This document shows, piece after piece, positions 1 through 8,725 of a DNA stretch of 64,000 bases. Position 1 is the first letter of the stretch. Each line of letters begins with the position of its first letter. Location of the stretch: positions 1 to 64,000 of the forward strand of contig NZ_JANCLX010000017.1 of assembly GCF_024295805.1 (NCBI RefSeq), in the 5' to 3' direction. The stretch comes from Streptomyces cucumeris (GTDB lineage Bacteria > Actinomycetota > Actinomycetes > Streptomycetales > Streptomycetaceae). Below the pieces are notes generated by a model. The model was given only the letters and a program-made list of their open reading frames with translations. It ran no database searches and was not told the origin of the DNA. The translations under genes and the position numbers were made by a program.

Positions 1-312
1 CAGGCCGGGGCCCTGCTTGCGCAGGTACATCACAACCGGCTCGTCGTGCTCCGAGGAGACGACGAGCTGCTTGATGTTGAGGATGAGGTCGGTGACGTCC
101 TCCTTGACGCCCGGCACGGTGGTGAACTCGTGCAGGACCCCGTCGATCCGGATGGACGTGACCGCCGCACCGGGGATCGAGGAGAGGAGCGTACGACGCA
201 GGGAGTTTCCGAGGGTGTAGCCGAAGCCCGGCTCCAGCGGCTCGATCACGAACCGGGAGCGGAACTCGTCGACGACCTCTTCGGTCAACGAGGGACGCTG
301 AGCGATCAGCAT
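1..312 (-). CDS. rpoA: RNA polymerase alpha subunit, N-terminal part (cut by window edge)
   Basis: Alpha is the assembly platform of RNA polymerase; its N-terminal domain dimerises and recruits beta and beta'. The first 104 codons are present, starting with MLIAQRPSLTEEVV. The dimerisation helix is visible around residues 36-48 (GNSLRRTLLSSIPG). The rest, including the promoter-binding C-terminal domain, lies beyond the left edge. It follows rpsM and rpsK as in the alpha operon of most bacteria. The ATG at 312 is the only sensible start. Confidence 0.97.
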   Translation of the reverse strand, partial: MLIAQRPSLTEEVVDEFRSRFVIEPLEPGFGYTLGNSLRRTLLSSIPGAAVTSIRIDGVLHEFTTVPGVKEDVTDLILNIKQLVVSSEHDEPVVMYLRKQGPGL

Positions 313-369
313 GGGTTTTGCCTCCAGTCTCCGGCGCCCGCTATTTGACGCCGAACCCTTCAATGGTAC

Positions 370-402
370 GGGCGGTACGTGCCTTACGGCGACGTACCGC
401 CC
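370..402 (-). terminator. Hairpin between rpsK and rpoA
   Basis: Two perfectly complementary 11-base arms (GGGCGGTACGT and its complement) enclose an 11-base loop in the 127-bp gap between rpsK and rpoA. There is no clear U-run, so it may be a partial terminator or processing site that sets rpoA levels rather than an operon end. Confidence 0.5.
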
Positions 403-439
403 GTTTCGCCCGCCCGACTACGTCAGCGGGCGTACACAC

Positions 440-844
440 TCAGACGCGCCGGCGCTTCGGCGGACGGCAGCCGTTGTGCGGGGTCGGAGTGACGTCCTGG
501 ATCGAACCCACCTCCAGGCCGGTGGCCTGGAGCGAGCGGATCGCGGTCTCACGGCCGGAGCCGGGACCCTTGACGAACACATCGACCTTGCGCATGCCGT
601 GCTCCTGGGCGCGGCGGGCGGCCGACTCGGCGGCCATCTGCGCGGCGAACGGAGTGGACTTGCGCGAGCCCTTGAAGCCGACGTGGCCGGCCGAGGCCCA
701 GGAGATCACGTTCCCGGTGGGGTCGGTGATCGAGACGATCGTGTTGTTGAACGTGCTCTTGATGTGAGCGTGCCCGTGGGCGACGTTCTTCTTTTCCTTG
801 CGGCGCACCTTCTTGGCGCCGGCCGTCCTGCTCTTCGGAGGCAT
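440..844 (-). CDS. rpsK: 30S ribosomal protein S11
   Basis: S11 binds 16S rRNA on the platform of the small subunit and contributes to the mRNA exit region. The 134-residue product has a basic N-terminus and the family core GHVGFKGSRKSTPFAAQ, and ends in the typical basic tail PPKRRRV. It lies 66 bp downstream of rpsM and upstream of rpoA in the alpha operon order. Length and sequence match actinobacterial S11 with no anomaly. Confidence 0.98.
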   Translation of the reverse strand: MPPKSRTAGAKKVRRKEKKNVAHGHAHIKSTFNNTIVSITDPTGNVISWASAGHVGFKGSRKSTPFAAQMAAESAARRAQEHGMRKVDVFVKGPGSGRETAIRSLQATGLEVGSIQDVTPTPHNGCRPPKRRRV

Positions 845-910
845 TCCTGAATTCTCCCGTGGAGGTGGTCGGTCCTACAGCTCGGACCGCTTGGCAGCGT
901 CCGGTGAGGA

Positions 911-1291
911 CTACTTCTTGCCCGGCTTCTTCTTACCGGCGATCGCGCGACGCGGGCCCTTGCGGGTGCGGGCGTTGGTGCTGGTGCGCTGACCGTGGAC
1001 CGGCAGGCCGCGGCGGTGACGCAGGCCCTGGTAGCAGCCGATCTCGACCTTGCGGCGGATGTCGGCCTGGATCTCGCGACGGAGGTCACCCTCGGTCTTG
1101 AAGTTGTTGTCCACGTACTCGCGGAGCTTGACCAGGTCCTCTTCGGCCAGGTCGCGAACGCGGGTGTCCGGGTTCACACCGGTGTTGGCGAGCGTCTGCT
1201 GGGCAAGGGTACGACCGATGCCGAAGACGTAGGTGAGGGCGACCTCGACGCGCTTTTCGCGCGGGAGGTCAACGCCTGCGAGGCGTGCCAT
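911..1291 (-). CDS. rpsM: 30S ribosomal protein S13
   Basis: S13 sits in the head of the small subunit and forms bridges to the 50S subunit and contacts with P-site tRNA. The 126-residue product starts MARLAGVDLPREKRVEVAL and has the conserved GIGRTLA segment and the helix-turn region around GLRHRRGLPVHGQRT. The basic tail ends GKKKPGKK. It is downstream of rpmJ (185-bp gap) and upstream of rpsK. Confidence 0.98.
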   Translation of the reverse strand: MARLAGVDLPREKRVEVALTYVFGIGRTLAQQTLANTGVNPDTRVRDLAEEDLVKLREYVDNNFKTEGDLRREIQADIRRKVEIGCYQGLRHRRGLPVHGQRTSTNARTRKGPRRAIAGKKKPGKK

Positions 1292-1476
1292 GAATCTGGC
1301 TCCAGATGGTTGTCGGAGGTCTTCCGCAGCACCGCTCCCGGCCTGCCGGCCGGGTCCCCGGCCTCCGACCGGGGGTGTCGCCCCCTAGAAAAGGGAACGG
1401 GTGACTGCGTATGTACGTACGGTTATACGTCGCGCGAAGATTGCTGCGAGAAATGCAGGTCTGCGGCCGGCGTGCG

Positions 1477-1590
1477 TCAGCCCTGGCGCTGCTTGTGGCG
1501 CAGGTTGTCGCAGATGACCATGACCCGGCCGTGGCGGCGGATCACCTTGCACTTGTCGCAGATCTTCTTGACGCTCGGCTTGACCTTCAT
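1477..1590 (-). CDS. rpmJ: 50S ribosomal protein L36 (zinc-binding form)
   Basis: L36 is a 37-residue zinc-ribbon protein of the large subunit near the peptidyl-transferase region. The product starts MKVKPSVKKICDKCKV. Cys at residues 11, 14 and 27 and His at residue 32 make the C-C-C-H zinc site of the C+ form. The gene lies 29 bp downstream of infA. This is the usual infA-rpmJ-rpsM-rpsK-rpoA order. Confidence 0.97.
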   Translation of the reverse strand: MKVKPSVKKICDKCKVIRRHGRVMVICDNLRHKQRQG

Positions 1591-1619
1591 GGGATGTGAG
1601 GTTCTCCGGGTCGTGAGAT

Positions 1620-1841
1620 CTACTTGTAGCGGTAGACGATCCGTCCGCGCGTCAGGTCGTACGGAGAGAGCTCCACCACGACCCGGTCATCGGGCAGGAT
1701 GCGGATGTAGTGCATGCGCATCTTGCCGCTGATGTGCGCGAGGACCTTGTGACCGTTCTGGAGCTCCACCTTGAACATCGCGTTCGGCAGAGACTCGATC
1801 ACGGTGCCCTCGATTTCGATGGCGCCTTGCTTCTTGGCCAT
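1620..1841 (-). CDS. infA: Translation initiation factor IF-1
   Basis: IF-1 is an S1/OB-fold protein that occupies the ribosomal A site during initiation. The start was placed at MAKKQGAIEIEGTV, giving 73 residues, the standard actinobacterial length. An upstream in-frame methionine would add an extension absent from the family. The product ends LTRGRIVYRYK. It heads the infA-rpmJ-rpsM-rpsK-rpoA run, separated from map by 183 bp that may hold its own promoter. Confidence 0.97.
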   Translation of the reverse strand: MAKKQGAIEIEGTVIESLPNAMFKVELQNGHKVLAHISGKMRMHYIRILPDDRVVVELSPYDLTRGRIVYRYK

Positions 1842-2024
1842 GTCCTGCTTTCGGGATCGGCTACCTTGATCGGCTCGCGACATGCGGGAGGGCATGCGTG
1901 AGCCGACGTGTCAGTCTACGTCAGCGCATCCCGAAACACGAATCCGGGGCAGCATGCCCGGATCCTGAGATCTTTATGCCGGGGTTCACGCCCACGGGGA
2001 GGGGCGCGCGGGAGCGTTGGGGCC

Positions 2025-2861
2025 CTAGGCCAGCGGGTCCGGGGCGGTCTCGACGCCCAGCGTGGCCAGCTTGGCCTTGCCGCCGTCCACGGCGGTCAGC
2101 ACCAGCGGACCCTCCTCGGTCAGCGCGACCGAGTGCTCCCAGTGGCTGGACCAGGTGCCGTCGTCGGTCTTGACGGTCCAGTCGTCGGCCAGCACATGCG
2201 TCTTCGCGGTGCCCAGGCTCACCATGGGCTCGATCGCGATACAGAAGCCGGGCACCAGCTTCGGTCCCTTGCCGCGCTTACGGGAGACGTAGTTCAGCAG
2301 ATGCGGGTCCATGTGCATCTGGCTGCCGATGCCGTGGCCGCCGTAGTCCTCGATGATCCCGTACTTACCGGAGGCGGGACGCGGCTGGCGCCGGATGTAG
2401 CCCTCGATCGCCTTGGAGATGTCGATCAGCCGGTTGCCCTTGGCGACCGCGGCGATCCCGGCCCACATCGACTCCTCGGTGACCCGGCTGAGCTCATGCA
2501 GCTCCGGGGCGTGGCCCTCGCCGACGAAGACGGTGAGGGCGGCGTCGCCGTGCCAGCCGTCGATGATCGCGCCCGCGTCGATGGAGAGCAGATCACCGTC
2601 CTTGAGCACGGTCTCGCGGTCCGGGATGCCATGCACCACGATGTCGTTCACCGAGGTGCAGATGGTGGCGGGGAACCCGCCGTAGCCCAGGAAGTTCGAC
2701 TTGGCGCCGTGGTCGGCGATCACCTTGCGGGCGACGTCGTCGAGGTCCTTGGTGGAGGCACCGGGGACGGCGGCCTCCCGCGTCGCCCGGTGGATGGCGG
2801 CGACGACCAGCCCCGCCTCACGCATCTTCGCGATCTGCTCGGGGGTCTTGATCTCCACCAT
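2025..2861 (-). CDS. map: Methionine aminopeptidase, type I
   Basis: This enzyme removes the initiator methionine from nascent proteins. The 278-residue product has the pita-bread fold signatures: the Asp ligands in SIDAGAIIDGWHGDAALT, the His in GHGIG and the Glu ligands in CIAIEPM and near the C-terminus in EHSVALTEEG. It lies 87 bp downstream of adk, following the secY-adk-map order typical of actinobacteria. Confidence 0.97.
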   Translation of the reverse strand: MVEIKTPEQIAKMREAGLVVAAIHRATREAAVPGASTKDLDDVARKVIADHGAKSNFLGYGGFPATICTSVNDIVVHGIPDRETVLKDGDLLSIDAGAIIDGWHGDAALTVFVGEGHAPELHELSRVTEESMWAGIAAVAKGNRLIDISKAIEGYIRRQPRPASGKYGIIEDYGGHGIGSQMHMDPHLLNYVSRKRGKGPKLVPGFCIAIEPMVSLGTAKTHVLADDWTVKTDDGTWSSHWEHSVALTEEGPLVLTAVDGGKAKLATLGVETAPDPLA

Positions 2862-2948
2862 CGTCCTGCCTTCCGCGTTTCCGTCGTCTCTGCAACAGTA
2901 CGGCCGCGACGCCCTGGGGGCGTCGCGGCCGTGACCGGCACCGCTTGC

Positions 2949-3605
2949 TCAGGCCGCCTTGGCGGCCAGGGCGTCCATGGCCCGCTGGGTGACCTCGTTG
3001 ACCTTGCCGAGCGCCGAGATCGTCACGACCAGGCCCTTGGACTTGTAGTAGTCGATGATCGGCTCCGTCTCGCGGTGGTAGACCTCCAACCGCTTGCGGA
3101 CCGTCTCCTCGCTGTCGTCCTCGCGCTGGTACAGCTCACCGCCGCACTCGTCGCAGACGCCCTCGGCCTGGGGCTTCTTGTACTCCACATGGAAGGTGTG
3201 CGCGCTGTCGTTGCGGCAGGTCCGGCGGCCGGCGATGCGCTTGACCACCTCGTCCTCGGGGACCTCCAGGTCCAGCACCGCGTCCACCGAGAGGTCGTGC
3301 TCACGCAGGAAGCCGTCCAGGGCCTCGGCCTGGGCCAGGTTCCGGGGGAAACCGTCGAGCAGGAAGCCGCCCGCGGCGTCCGCCTGGTTCATCCGGTCCT
3401 CGGCCATGCCGATGGTGACCTCGTCGGGGACCAGCTGCCCGGCCCGCATGTACTCCTGCGCCTGCTTGCCGAGCGGTGTGCCCTGGCTGATGTTGGCGCG
3501 GAAGAGGTCGCCCGTGGAGATGTGCGGGATCGACAGGTTCTCGGCGAGGTACGCAGCCTGCGTACCCTTGCCGGCTCCAGGGGGCCCGACGAGGACGATT
3601 CGCAT
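2949..3605 (-). CDS. adk: Adenylate kinase
   Basis: It catalyses ATP + AMP to 2 ADP in the cytosol. The start MRIVLVGPPGAGKGTQAA gives 218 residues with the P-loop GPPGAGKGT at residues 7-15, and its ATG overlaps the secY TGA by one base, pointing to translational coupling. The LID region (residues about 126-163) is of the long type and carries one Cys, a His and a CDEC pair, so a zinc-bound LID is possible. The conserved DGFPR motif is present. Confidence 0.97.
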   Translation of the reverse strand: MRIVLVGPPGAGKGTQAAYLAENLSIPHISTGDLFRANISQGTPLGKQAQEYMRAGQLVPDEVTIGMAEDRMNQADAAGGFLLDGFPRNLAQAEALDGFLREHDLSVDAVLDLEVPEDEVVKRIAGRRTCRNDSAHTFHVEYKKPQAEGVCDECGGELYQREDDSEETVRKRLEVYHRETEPIIDYYKSKGLVVTISALGKVNEVTQRAMDALAAKAA

Positions 3606-4918
3606 CAGCGGAGGAACCCTTCGTAGTGTCGCTGCTGAAGCTGGCTCTCGATCTGCTTCACGGTCTCCAGGCCGACACCCACGATGATCAGGATGCTCGT
3701 GCCGCCGAACGGGAAGTTCTGATTTGCGTCGAGCGTCACGAGTGCCACCGTGGGCACGAGGGCGATCAACCCCAGGTAGAGCGCACCGGGCCACGTGATG
3801 CGATTCAGCACGTAGCTCAGGTACTCCGCAGTGGGACGACCAGCCCGAATACCCGGGATGAACCCACCATACTTCTTCATGTTGTCGGCAACTTCTTCGG
3901 GGTTGAAGCTGATGGCGACGTAGAAGAAGGCGAAGAAGACGATCAGCAGGAAGTACGTGGCGATGTAAGCGGGGTGGTTGCCCTTGACGAAGTTCTGCGA
4001 GATCCAGGTCGCCCAGCCCGCTTTGGAATTGCTGAACTGAACGATAAGCGCCGGGATGTAGAGCAGCGATGAGGCGAAGATCACGGGGACCACGCCCGCC
4101 TGGTTGACCTTCACCGGGATGTAGGTGGACGTACCGCCGTACGAGCGACGGCCGATCATGCGCTTGGCGTACTGCACCGGGATCCGGCGCTGGGCCTGCT
4201 CGACGAAGACCACCAGGCCGACCATGGCCAGACCACAGGCGATGACGAGGCTGAACTCCAGCCAGCCGCCGAGGATCTTGCCCTGCTGCTTGATGGCCCA
4301 CATGGAGCCGGGGAAGGCCGCGGCGATCGAGATGAACATCAGGATCGACATACCGTTACCGATGCCGCGGTCGGTGATCAGCTCACCGAGCCACATGATC
4401 AGCGCGGTACCGGCGGTCATGGTGATGACCATCACGGCCGTGGTGAAGATCGTGTCGTCCCGGACGATCTGGTTGCCGACCGGGCAGCTCTGGAAGAGCT
4501 GGCCGCTGCGGGCGGTGGCCACCAGTCCGGTGCCCTGGAGGACGGCGAGGGCCACGGTCAGGTACCGGGTGTACTGCGTGATCTTCGCCTGACCGGACTG
4601 ACCCTCCTTCTTGAGGGCCTCGAGACGCGGGATCACCACGGTCAGCAGCTGCAGGATGATGCTCGCCGTGATGTACGGCATGATCCCGAGCGCGAAGATG
4701 GTGATCTGAAGCAGCGCGCCGCCGCTGAGCATGTTGACCAGGCCGAAGAGACCCTGCTGGCCCTTGGCCAGGTCCATACACGTCTGGACGTTCTTGTATT
4801 CGATGCCCGGCAGCGGGACATGTTGCCCGAGCCGGAACAGCACGATGATGCCCAGCGTGAACAGCAGCTTCTTGCGCAGGTCGGGCGTCTTGAACGCTCG
4901 GGCGAACGCGGTGAGCAC
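3605..4918 (-). CDS. secY: Preprotein translocase channel subunit SecY
   Basis: SecY forms the protein-conducting channel with SecE and SecG. The start was set at the GTG at 4918 (437 residues) because an AGGAGG motif lies just upstream. An ATG 27 bp further upstream would place that motif inside the gene. Ten hydrophobic segments are readable, with the plug-region motif SGGALLQITIFALGIMPYI and the cytoplasmic loop motif IGRRSYGG. secE lies elsewhere in this window, at 40456-40746. A strong hairpin separates secY from rplO, so secY-adk-map probably has its own promoter. Confidence 0.97.
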   Translation of the reverse strand: MLTAFARAFKTPDLRKKLLFTLGIIVLFRLGQHVPLPGIEYKNVQTCMDLAKGQQGLFGLVNMLSGGALLQITIFALGIMPYITASIILQLLTVVIPRLEALKKEGQSGQAKITQYTRYLTVALAVLQGTGLVATARSGQLFQSCPVGNQIVRDDTIFTTAVMVITMTAGTALIMWLGELITDRGIGNGMSILMFISIAAAFPGSMWAIKQQGKILGGWLEFSLVIACGLAMVGLVVFVEQAQRRIPVQYAKRMIGRRSYGGTSTYIPVKVNQAGVVPVIFASSLLYIPALIVQFSNSKAGWATWISQNFVKGNHPAYIATYFLLIVFFAFFYVAISFNPEEVADNMKKYGGFIPGIRAGRPTAEYLSYVLNRITWPGALYLGLIALVPTVALVTLDANQNFPFGGTSILIIVGVGLETVKQIESQLQQRHYEGFLR

Positions 4919-5073
4919 GGTGCCTCCTGCGCCCCCCGCGTGCATGCGCGAGAGGTGACGGTCTTGAGGATCGACGAATACTTATCAGCCAGGACCCGCA
5001 CGAAGACGTACCGCGCGGACGGTAACAACGCACGCCACCTTACCGGCGACCTGGCTCCCCTTGGAACGACCAA

Positions 5074-5105
5074 CCGGGGATGCCCCAGAACTGGGGCATC
5101 CCCGG
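5074..5105 (-). terminator. Hairpin terminator after rplO
   Basis: Two perfect 15-base arms (CCGGGGATGCCCCAG and its complement) separated by AA lie just downstream of the rplO stop. The effective loop must be slightly larger than two bases. It marks the 3' end of the spc-type ribosomal transcript before secY. Confidence 0.8.
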
Positions 5106-5122
5106 CCAGTTGTGCACCGTGC

Positions 5123-5578
5123 TCAGACGAGCTCGGTGACAGTGCCACCGGCAGCGGCGATCTTCTCCTTGGCGGAACCGGAGACGGCGTCGACCGTCAC
5201 CTGGAGTGCCACGGAGAGCTCACCGGTGCCCAGCACCTTGACGAGCTGGTTCTTGCGAACCGCACCCTTGGCGACCAGATCGGCCACCGTGACCTCGCCA
5301 CCCTGCGGGTAGAGCGCGGCCAGCTTGTCCAGGTTCACGACCTGGTACTCGGTGCGGAACGGGTTCTTGAAGCCCTTGAGCTTCGGGAGGCGCATGTGGA
5401 GGGGCATCTGCCCACCCTCGAAGCGCTCCGGAACCTGGTAGCGGGCCTTGGTGCCCTTGGTGCCACGACCAGCGGTCTTACCCTTGGACGCCTCACCACG
5501 ACCGACACGGGTCTTGGCGGTCTTGGCGCCCGGGGCGGGCCGGAGGTTGTGGACCTTCAGCGGGTTGTTCTCCGCCAT
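5123..5578 (-). CDS. rplO: 50S ribosomal protein L15
   Basis: L15 is a late-assembly protein of the large subunit bound to 23S rRNA. The 151-residue product has the Gly/Arg-rich N-terminal extension (KTRVGRGEASKGKTAGRGTKG) that threads into rRNA, followed by the globular domain. Its start is 1 bp after the rpmD stop. It is the last ribosomal gene before the terminator preceding secY. Confidence 0.97.
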   Translation of the reverse strand: MAENNPLKVHNLRPAPGAKTAKTRVGRGEASKGKTAGRGTKGTKARYQVPERFEGGQMPLHMRLPKLKGFKNPFRTEYQVVNLDKLAALYPQGGEVTVADLVAKGAVRKNQLVKVLGTGELSVALQVTVDAVSGSAKEKIAAAGGTVTELV

Positions 5579-5579
5579 G

Positions 5580-5762
5580 TCAGTCGACCTCCTCGACCGT
5601 CACGAGGTGCCGCACGGTGGTCGCCATGCCGCGGAACTCGGGGCGGTCCTCCTTGACAACCACGTCGCCGAGCTTCTTCAGCCCGAGCGAACGCAGGGTG
5701 TCGCGGTGGTTCTGCTTGCTGCCGATGTAGGACTTCGTCTGCGTGATCTTCAGGCGGGCCAT
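5580..5762 (-). CDS. rpmD: 50S ribosomal protein L30
   Basis: A 60-residue large-subunit protein, MARLKITQTKSYIGSKQNHR at the N-terminus, with the family motif TLRSLGLKKLG. The ATG at 5762 was chosen over longer in-frame options because it matches the normal family length. It starts 2 bp after the rpsE stop and is almost joined to rplO. Confidence 0.97.
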   Translation of the reverse strand: MARLKITQTKSYIGSKQNHRDTLRSLGLKKLGDVVVKEDRPEFRGMATTVRHLVTVEEVD

Positions 5763-5764
5763 GC

Positions 5765-6370
5765 TCACGCACCCACCCCAGCACGCGCCCGCAGCAGAGC
5801 GGCGGGGGCGACGTCCTCGAGCGGCAGACCACGACGGGCGGCGATCTCCTCGGGACGCTGAAGTCCCTGGAGGGCCGTCACCGTGGCGTGCACGATGTTG
5901 ATCGGGTTCGACGAACCGAGCGACTTGCTGAGCACGTCGTGGATGCCCGCGCACTCCAGCACGGCGCGCACCGGGCCACCGGCGATCACACCGGTACCGG
6001 GGGACGCCGGCTTGAGCAGCACGACGCCCGCGGCCTTCTCGCCCTGAATGGGGTGCGGGATGGTGCCCTGGATCCGGGGGACCTTGAAGAAGTGCTTCTT
6101 GGCCTCCTCCACACCCTTGGCGATGGCGGCCGGCACCTCCTTGGCCTTCCCGTAACCGACACCCACGGTGCCGTCACCGTCGCCCACCACGACCAGCGCG
6201 GTGAAGCTGAAGCGACGACCACCCTTCACAACCTTGGCGACGCGGTTGATCGCGACAACGCGCTCGACGTAAGCGGTCTTCTCGGCAGCTGCGCCGCCGT
6301 CCCGCCGGTCCTTCCGGTCCCGCCGCTCGCCGCCACCGGCGCCGCCACCGCGGCGCTGGGGTCCAGCCAT
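5765..6370 (-). CDS. rpsE: 30S ribosomal protein S5
   Basis: S5 helps form the mRNA entry channel and controls decoding accuracy. The 201-residue product carries an actinobacterial Gly/Arg/Asp-rich extension of about 38 residues before the double-stranded RNA-binding core (VVKGGRRFSFTALVVVGDG). The spectinomycin-contact loop (VAKVVKGGRRFSF) looks wild type. The gene lies between rplR and rpmD. Confidence 0.97.
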   Translation of the reverse strand: MAGPQRRGGGAGGGERRDRKDRRDGGAAAEKTAYVERVVAINRVAKVVKGGRRFSFTALVVVGDGDGTVGVGYGKAKEVPAAIAKGVEEAKKHFFKVPRIQGTIPHPIQGEKAAGVVLLKPASPGTGVIAGGPVRAVLECAGIHDVLSKSLGSSNPINIVHATVTALQGLQRPEEIAARRGLPLEDVAPAALLRARAGVGA

Positions 6371-6416
6371 TGGATTTACCTCTCTCGTTTACGTCCGCTA
6401 GCTCCGGAACCGGGGC

Positions 6417-6800
6417 TCAGAACTTCAGCCCGGCCTCGCGGGCGGCGTCCGCCAGAGCGGCGATCCGCCCGGCGTACTGGTTGCCACCGCGGTCGAACAC
6501 CACGGCCTCGACGCCGGCGGCCTTCGCCCGCTCGGCAACCAAGGCGCCGACCTGCTGTGCCTGTGCGCTCTTGTCGCCCTCGCCGCCACGGATGGAGGTG
6601 TCCAGGGTCGACGCGGAGGCCAGCGTGTGGCCGGCGATGTCGTCGATGACCTGAGCCACCATGTGACGGTTGGACCGCGTCACGACCAGGCGGGGACGCT
6701 CCGGCGTACCGGAGATCCGCTTGCGGACGCGGATGTGGCGGCGCTTGACGGCGGCGGCCTTGCGGGCGTTGCCCTTGGCGATCTTCACACCGTATGCCAT
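6417..6800 (-). CDS. rplR: 50S ribosomal protein L18
   Basis: L18 binds 5S rRNA and with L5 anchors it to the central protuberance. The 127-residue product begins MAYGVKIAKGNARK and ends EAGLKF. The core motif RPRLVVTRSNRHMVAQ is conserved. The start at 6800 is 4 bp from the rplF stop, which supports it over a far longer in-frame extension reading through rplF. Confidence 0.97.
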   Translation of the reverse strand: MAYGVKIAKGNARKAAAVKRRHIRVRKRISGTPERPRLVVTRSNRHMVAQVIDDIAGHTLASASTLDTSIRGGEGDKSAQAQQVGALVAERAKAAGVEAVVFDRGGNQYAGRIAALADAAREAGLKF

Positions 6801-6804
6801 GGCT

Positions 6805-7344
6805 TTACTTACCAGCCTTTCCGACCTTGCGGCGGATGACCTCGCCCGCGTACTTGACGCCCTTGGCCTTGTACGGGTCCGGGCGGCGCAGCTTGCGGAT
6901 GTTCGCGGCGACCTCGCCGACCTTCTGCTTGTCGATGCCCTCGACGCTGAGCTTGGTGGGGGACTCCACCTTGAAGGTGATGCCCTCCGGGGCCTCGACC
7001 AGGATCGGGTGGCTGTAGCCCAGCGCGAACTCCAGGTTGGAGCCCTTCGCCTGGACTCGGTAGCCGACACCGCTGATCTCGAGCGCCTTGCTGTATCCCT
7101 GGGTCACGCCGGTGATCATGTTCGCCACCAGCGTGCGGGACAGGCCGTGCAGGGCCTTGTTCTGACGCTCGTCGTTCGGGCGGGTGACAACGAGGTTGTT
7201 GTCCTCACCCTTGGCGACCTCGATCGGCGCGGCGACGGTGTGCGAGAGAGAGCCCTTGGGACCCTTCACGGCGACCGTGCGGCCATCGATGGTGACGTCC
7301 ACACCAGCGGGAACCTGGATGGGCAGCTTGCCAATGCGCGACAT
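6805..7344 (-). CDS. rplF: 50S ribosomal protein L6
   Basis: L6 sits near the sarcin-ricin loop and the factor-binding site of the large subunit. The 179-residue product starts MSRIGKLPIQVPAGVDVTI and has the C-terminal signature RRPDPYKAKGVKYAGE. Both of the related domains expected for L6 are present. It lies 22 bp downstream of rpsH and 4 bp upstream of rplR. Confidence 0.97.
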   Translation of the reverse strand: MSRIGKLPIQVPAGVDVTIDGRTVAVKGPKGSLSHTVAAPIEVAKGEDNNLVVTRPNDERQNKALHGLSRTLVANMITGVTQGYSKALEISGVGYRVQAKGSNLEFALGYSHPILVEAPEGITFKVESPTKLSVEGIDKQKVGEVAANIRKLRRPDPYKAKGVKYAGEVIRRKVGKAGK

Positions 7345-7366
7345 TGACCTGTTCCTCCGTTCCCTG

Positions 7367-7765
7367 TTACCAGACGTAGGCGAGGACTTCCCCACCCACG
7401 CCCTTCTTGCCGGCCTGCTTGTCGGTGAGGAGCCCGTGCGACGTGGAGATGATCGCCACGCCCAGGCCGCCGAGCACCTTCGGCAGGTTGGTGGACTTTG
7501 CGTAGACCCGCAGGCCCGGCTTCGAAATCCGCTTGATGCCGGCGATCGAGCGCTCACGGTTCGGGCCGAACTTCAGCTCGAGGGTGAGGCTCTTGCCGAC
7601 CTCGGCGTCCTCGACCTTCCAGCCGGTGATGTAGCCCTCCTGCTGGAGGATCTCCGCGATGTGCGACTTGATCTTGCTGTGGGGCATCACGACGGAGTCG
7701 TGGTACGCCGAGTTCGCGTTTCGCAGACGCGTCAGCATGTCTGCGATCGGATCGGTCATGGTCAT
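7367..7765 (-). CDS. rpsH: 30S ribosomal protein S8
   Basis: S8 is a primary 16S rRNA-binding protein and in many bacteria represses the spc operon. The start MTMTDPIADMLTRLRNA gives 132 residues, the usual actinobacterial length; a longer frame begins upstream but lacks similarity. The C-terminal SHGLLTDKQAGKKGVGGEV signature is intact. A 210-bp gap without a gene separates it from the S14 gene, an unusually wide space inside this cluster. Confidence 0.97.
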   Translation of the reverse strand: MTMTDPIADMLTRLRNANSAYHDSVVMPHSKIKSHIAEILQQEGYITGWKVEDAEVGKSLTLELKFGPNRERSIAGIKRISKPGLRVYAKSTNLPKVLGGLGVAIISTSHGLLTDKQAGKKGVGGEVLAYVW

Positions 7766-7975
7766 GATGGCCTTCGGCCTCTCTCGCCGGGGTTTCCTAT
7801 CTGCGCCATCCCTCTCACCCACTCACGGTGGGCACGGGTGCGGCGCGGGGACCTACGGCGTAGTAAGACGATTCTGGGCGGCGGGCGCCCAACCCTTCCA
7901 CTCTACGGGAGAAGAAGAGCGGGGCCCGCCATCCATTTGCTTACCGAGAGCCCGGTACCAGCCCGTATGGGCTGA

Positions 7976-8161
7976 TTACCAGGAGCTCTTGGTCACGCCC
8001 GGCAGCTCGCCGCGGTGAGCCATCTCACGAAGGCACACACGGCACAGGCCGAACTTGCGGTAGACGGAGTGCGGACGACCGCAGCGCTGGCAGCGCGTGT
8101 AACCACGCACGCCGAACTTGGGCTTGCGGGCGGCCTTGGCAATAAGAGCCTTCTTCGCCAC
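7976..8161 (-). CDS. rpsN: 30S ribosomal protein S14, zinc (type Z) form
   Basis: This 61-residue S14 (often named rpsZ in actinobacteria) is part of the small-subunit head. CQRC (residues 24-27) and CRVC (residues 40-43) form the zinc site typical of type Z, unlike the longer zinc-free paralog used under zinc starvation. It starts 3 bp after the rplE stop, in the standard spc position. Confidence 0.97.
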   Translation of the reverse strand: MAKKALIAKAARKPKFGVRGYTRCQRCGRPHSVYRKFGLCRVCLREMAHRGELPGVTKSSW

Positions 8162-8164
8162 GGC

Positions 8165-8725
8165 TCACGCCTCCTTGAACGGGAAGCCGAGGTGACGCAG
8201 CAGGGCCCGGCCCTCTTCGTCGTTGGTCGCCGTGGTGACCACGGTGATGTCCATACCCCGGACGCGGTCGATCTTGTCCTGGTCGATCTCGTGGAACATG
8301 ACCTGCTCCGTGAGACCGAAGGTGTAGTTGCCCCGGCCGTCGAACTGCTTCGGCGACAGACCACGGAAGTCGCGGATGCGCGGCAGCGCGAGCGACACCA
8401 GGCGGTCCAGGAACTCCCACATGCGGTCACCACGGAGGGTGACGTGGGCACCGATCGGCTGGCCCTCACGCAGCTTGAACTGCGCGATGGACTTACGGGC
8501 CTTGGTCACGGCCGGCTTCTGGCCGGTGATCGTGGTGAGGTCGCGGATGGCGCCCTCGATCAGCTTGGAGTCGCGGGCGGCGTCGCCCACACCCATGTTG
8601 ACCACGACCTTGGTCAGACCCGGGATCTGCATGACGTTCTCGTAGGAGAACTGCTCACGCAGCTTGCCCTGGATCTCTTCGCGGTAGCGCGTCTTGAGAC
8701 GCGGTGCACTGGTGGTGGCAGTCAT
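8165..8725 (-). CDS. rplE: 50S ribosomal protein L5
   Basis: L5 binds 5S rRNA and contacts the P-site tRNA. The 186-residue product contains the conserved GLTKVVVNMGVG motif and the C-terminal region GMDITVVTTATNDEEGRALL. Its ATG overlaps the rplX TGA by one base (TGATG), a sign of translational coupling. Confidence 0.97.
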   Translation of the reverse strand: MTATTSAPRLKTRYREEIQGKLREQFSYENVMQIPGLTKVVVNMGVGDAARDSKLIEGAIRDLTTITGQKPAVTKARKSIAQFKLREGQPIGAHVTLRGDRMWEFLDRLVSLALPRIRDFRGLSPKQFDGRGNYTFGLTEQVMFHEIDQDKIDRVRGMDITVVTTATNDEEGRALLRHLGFPFKEA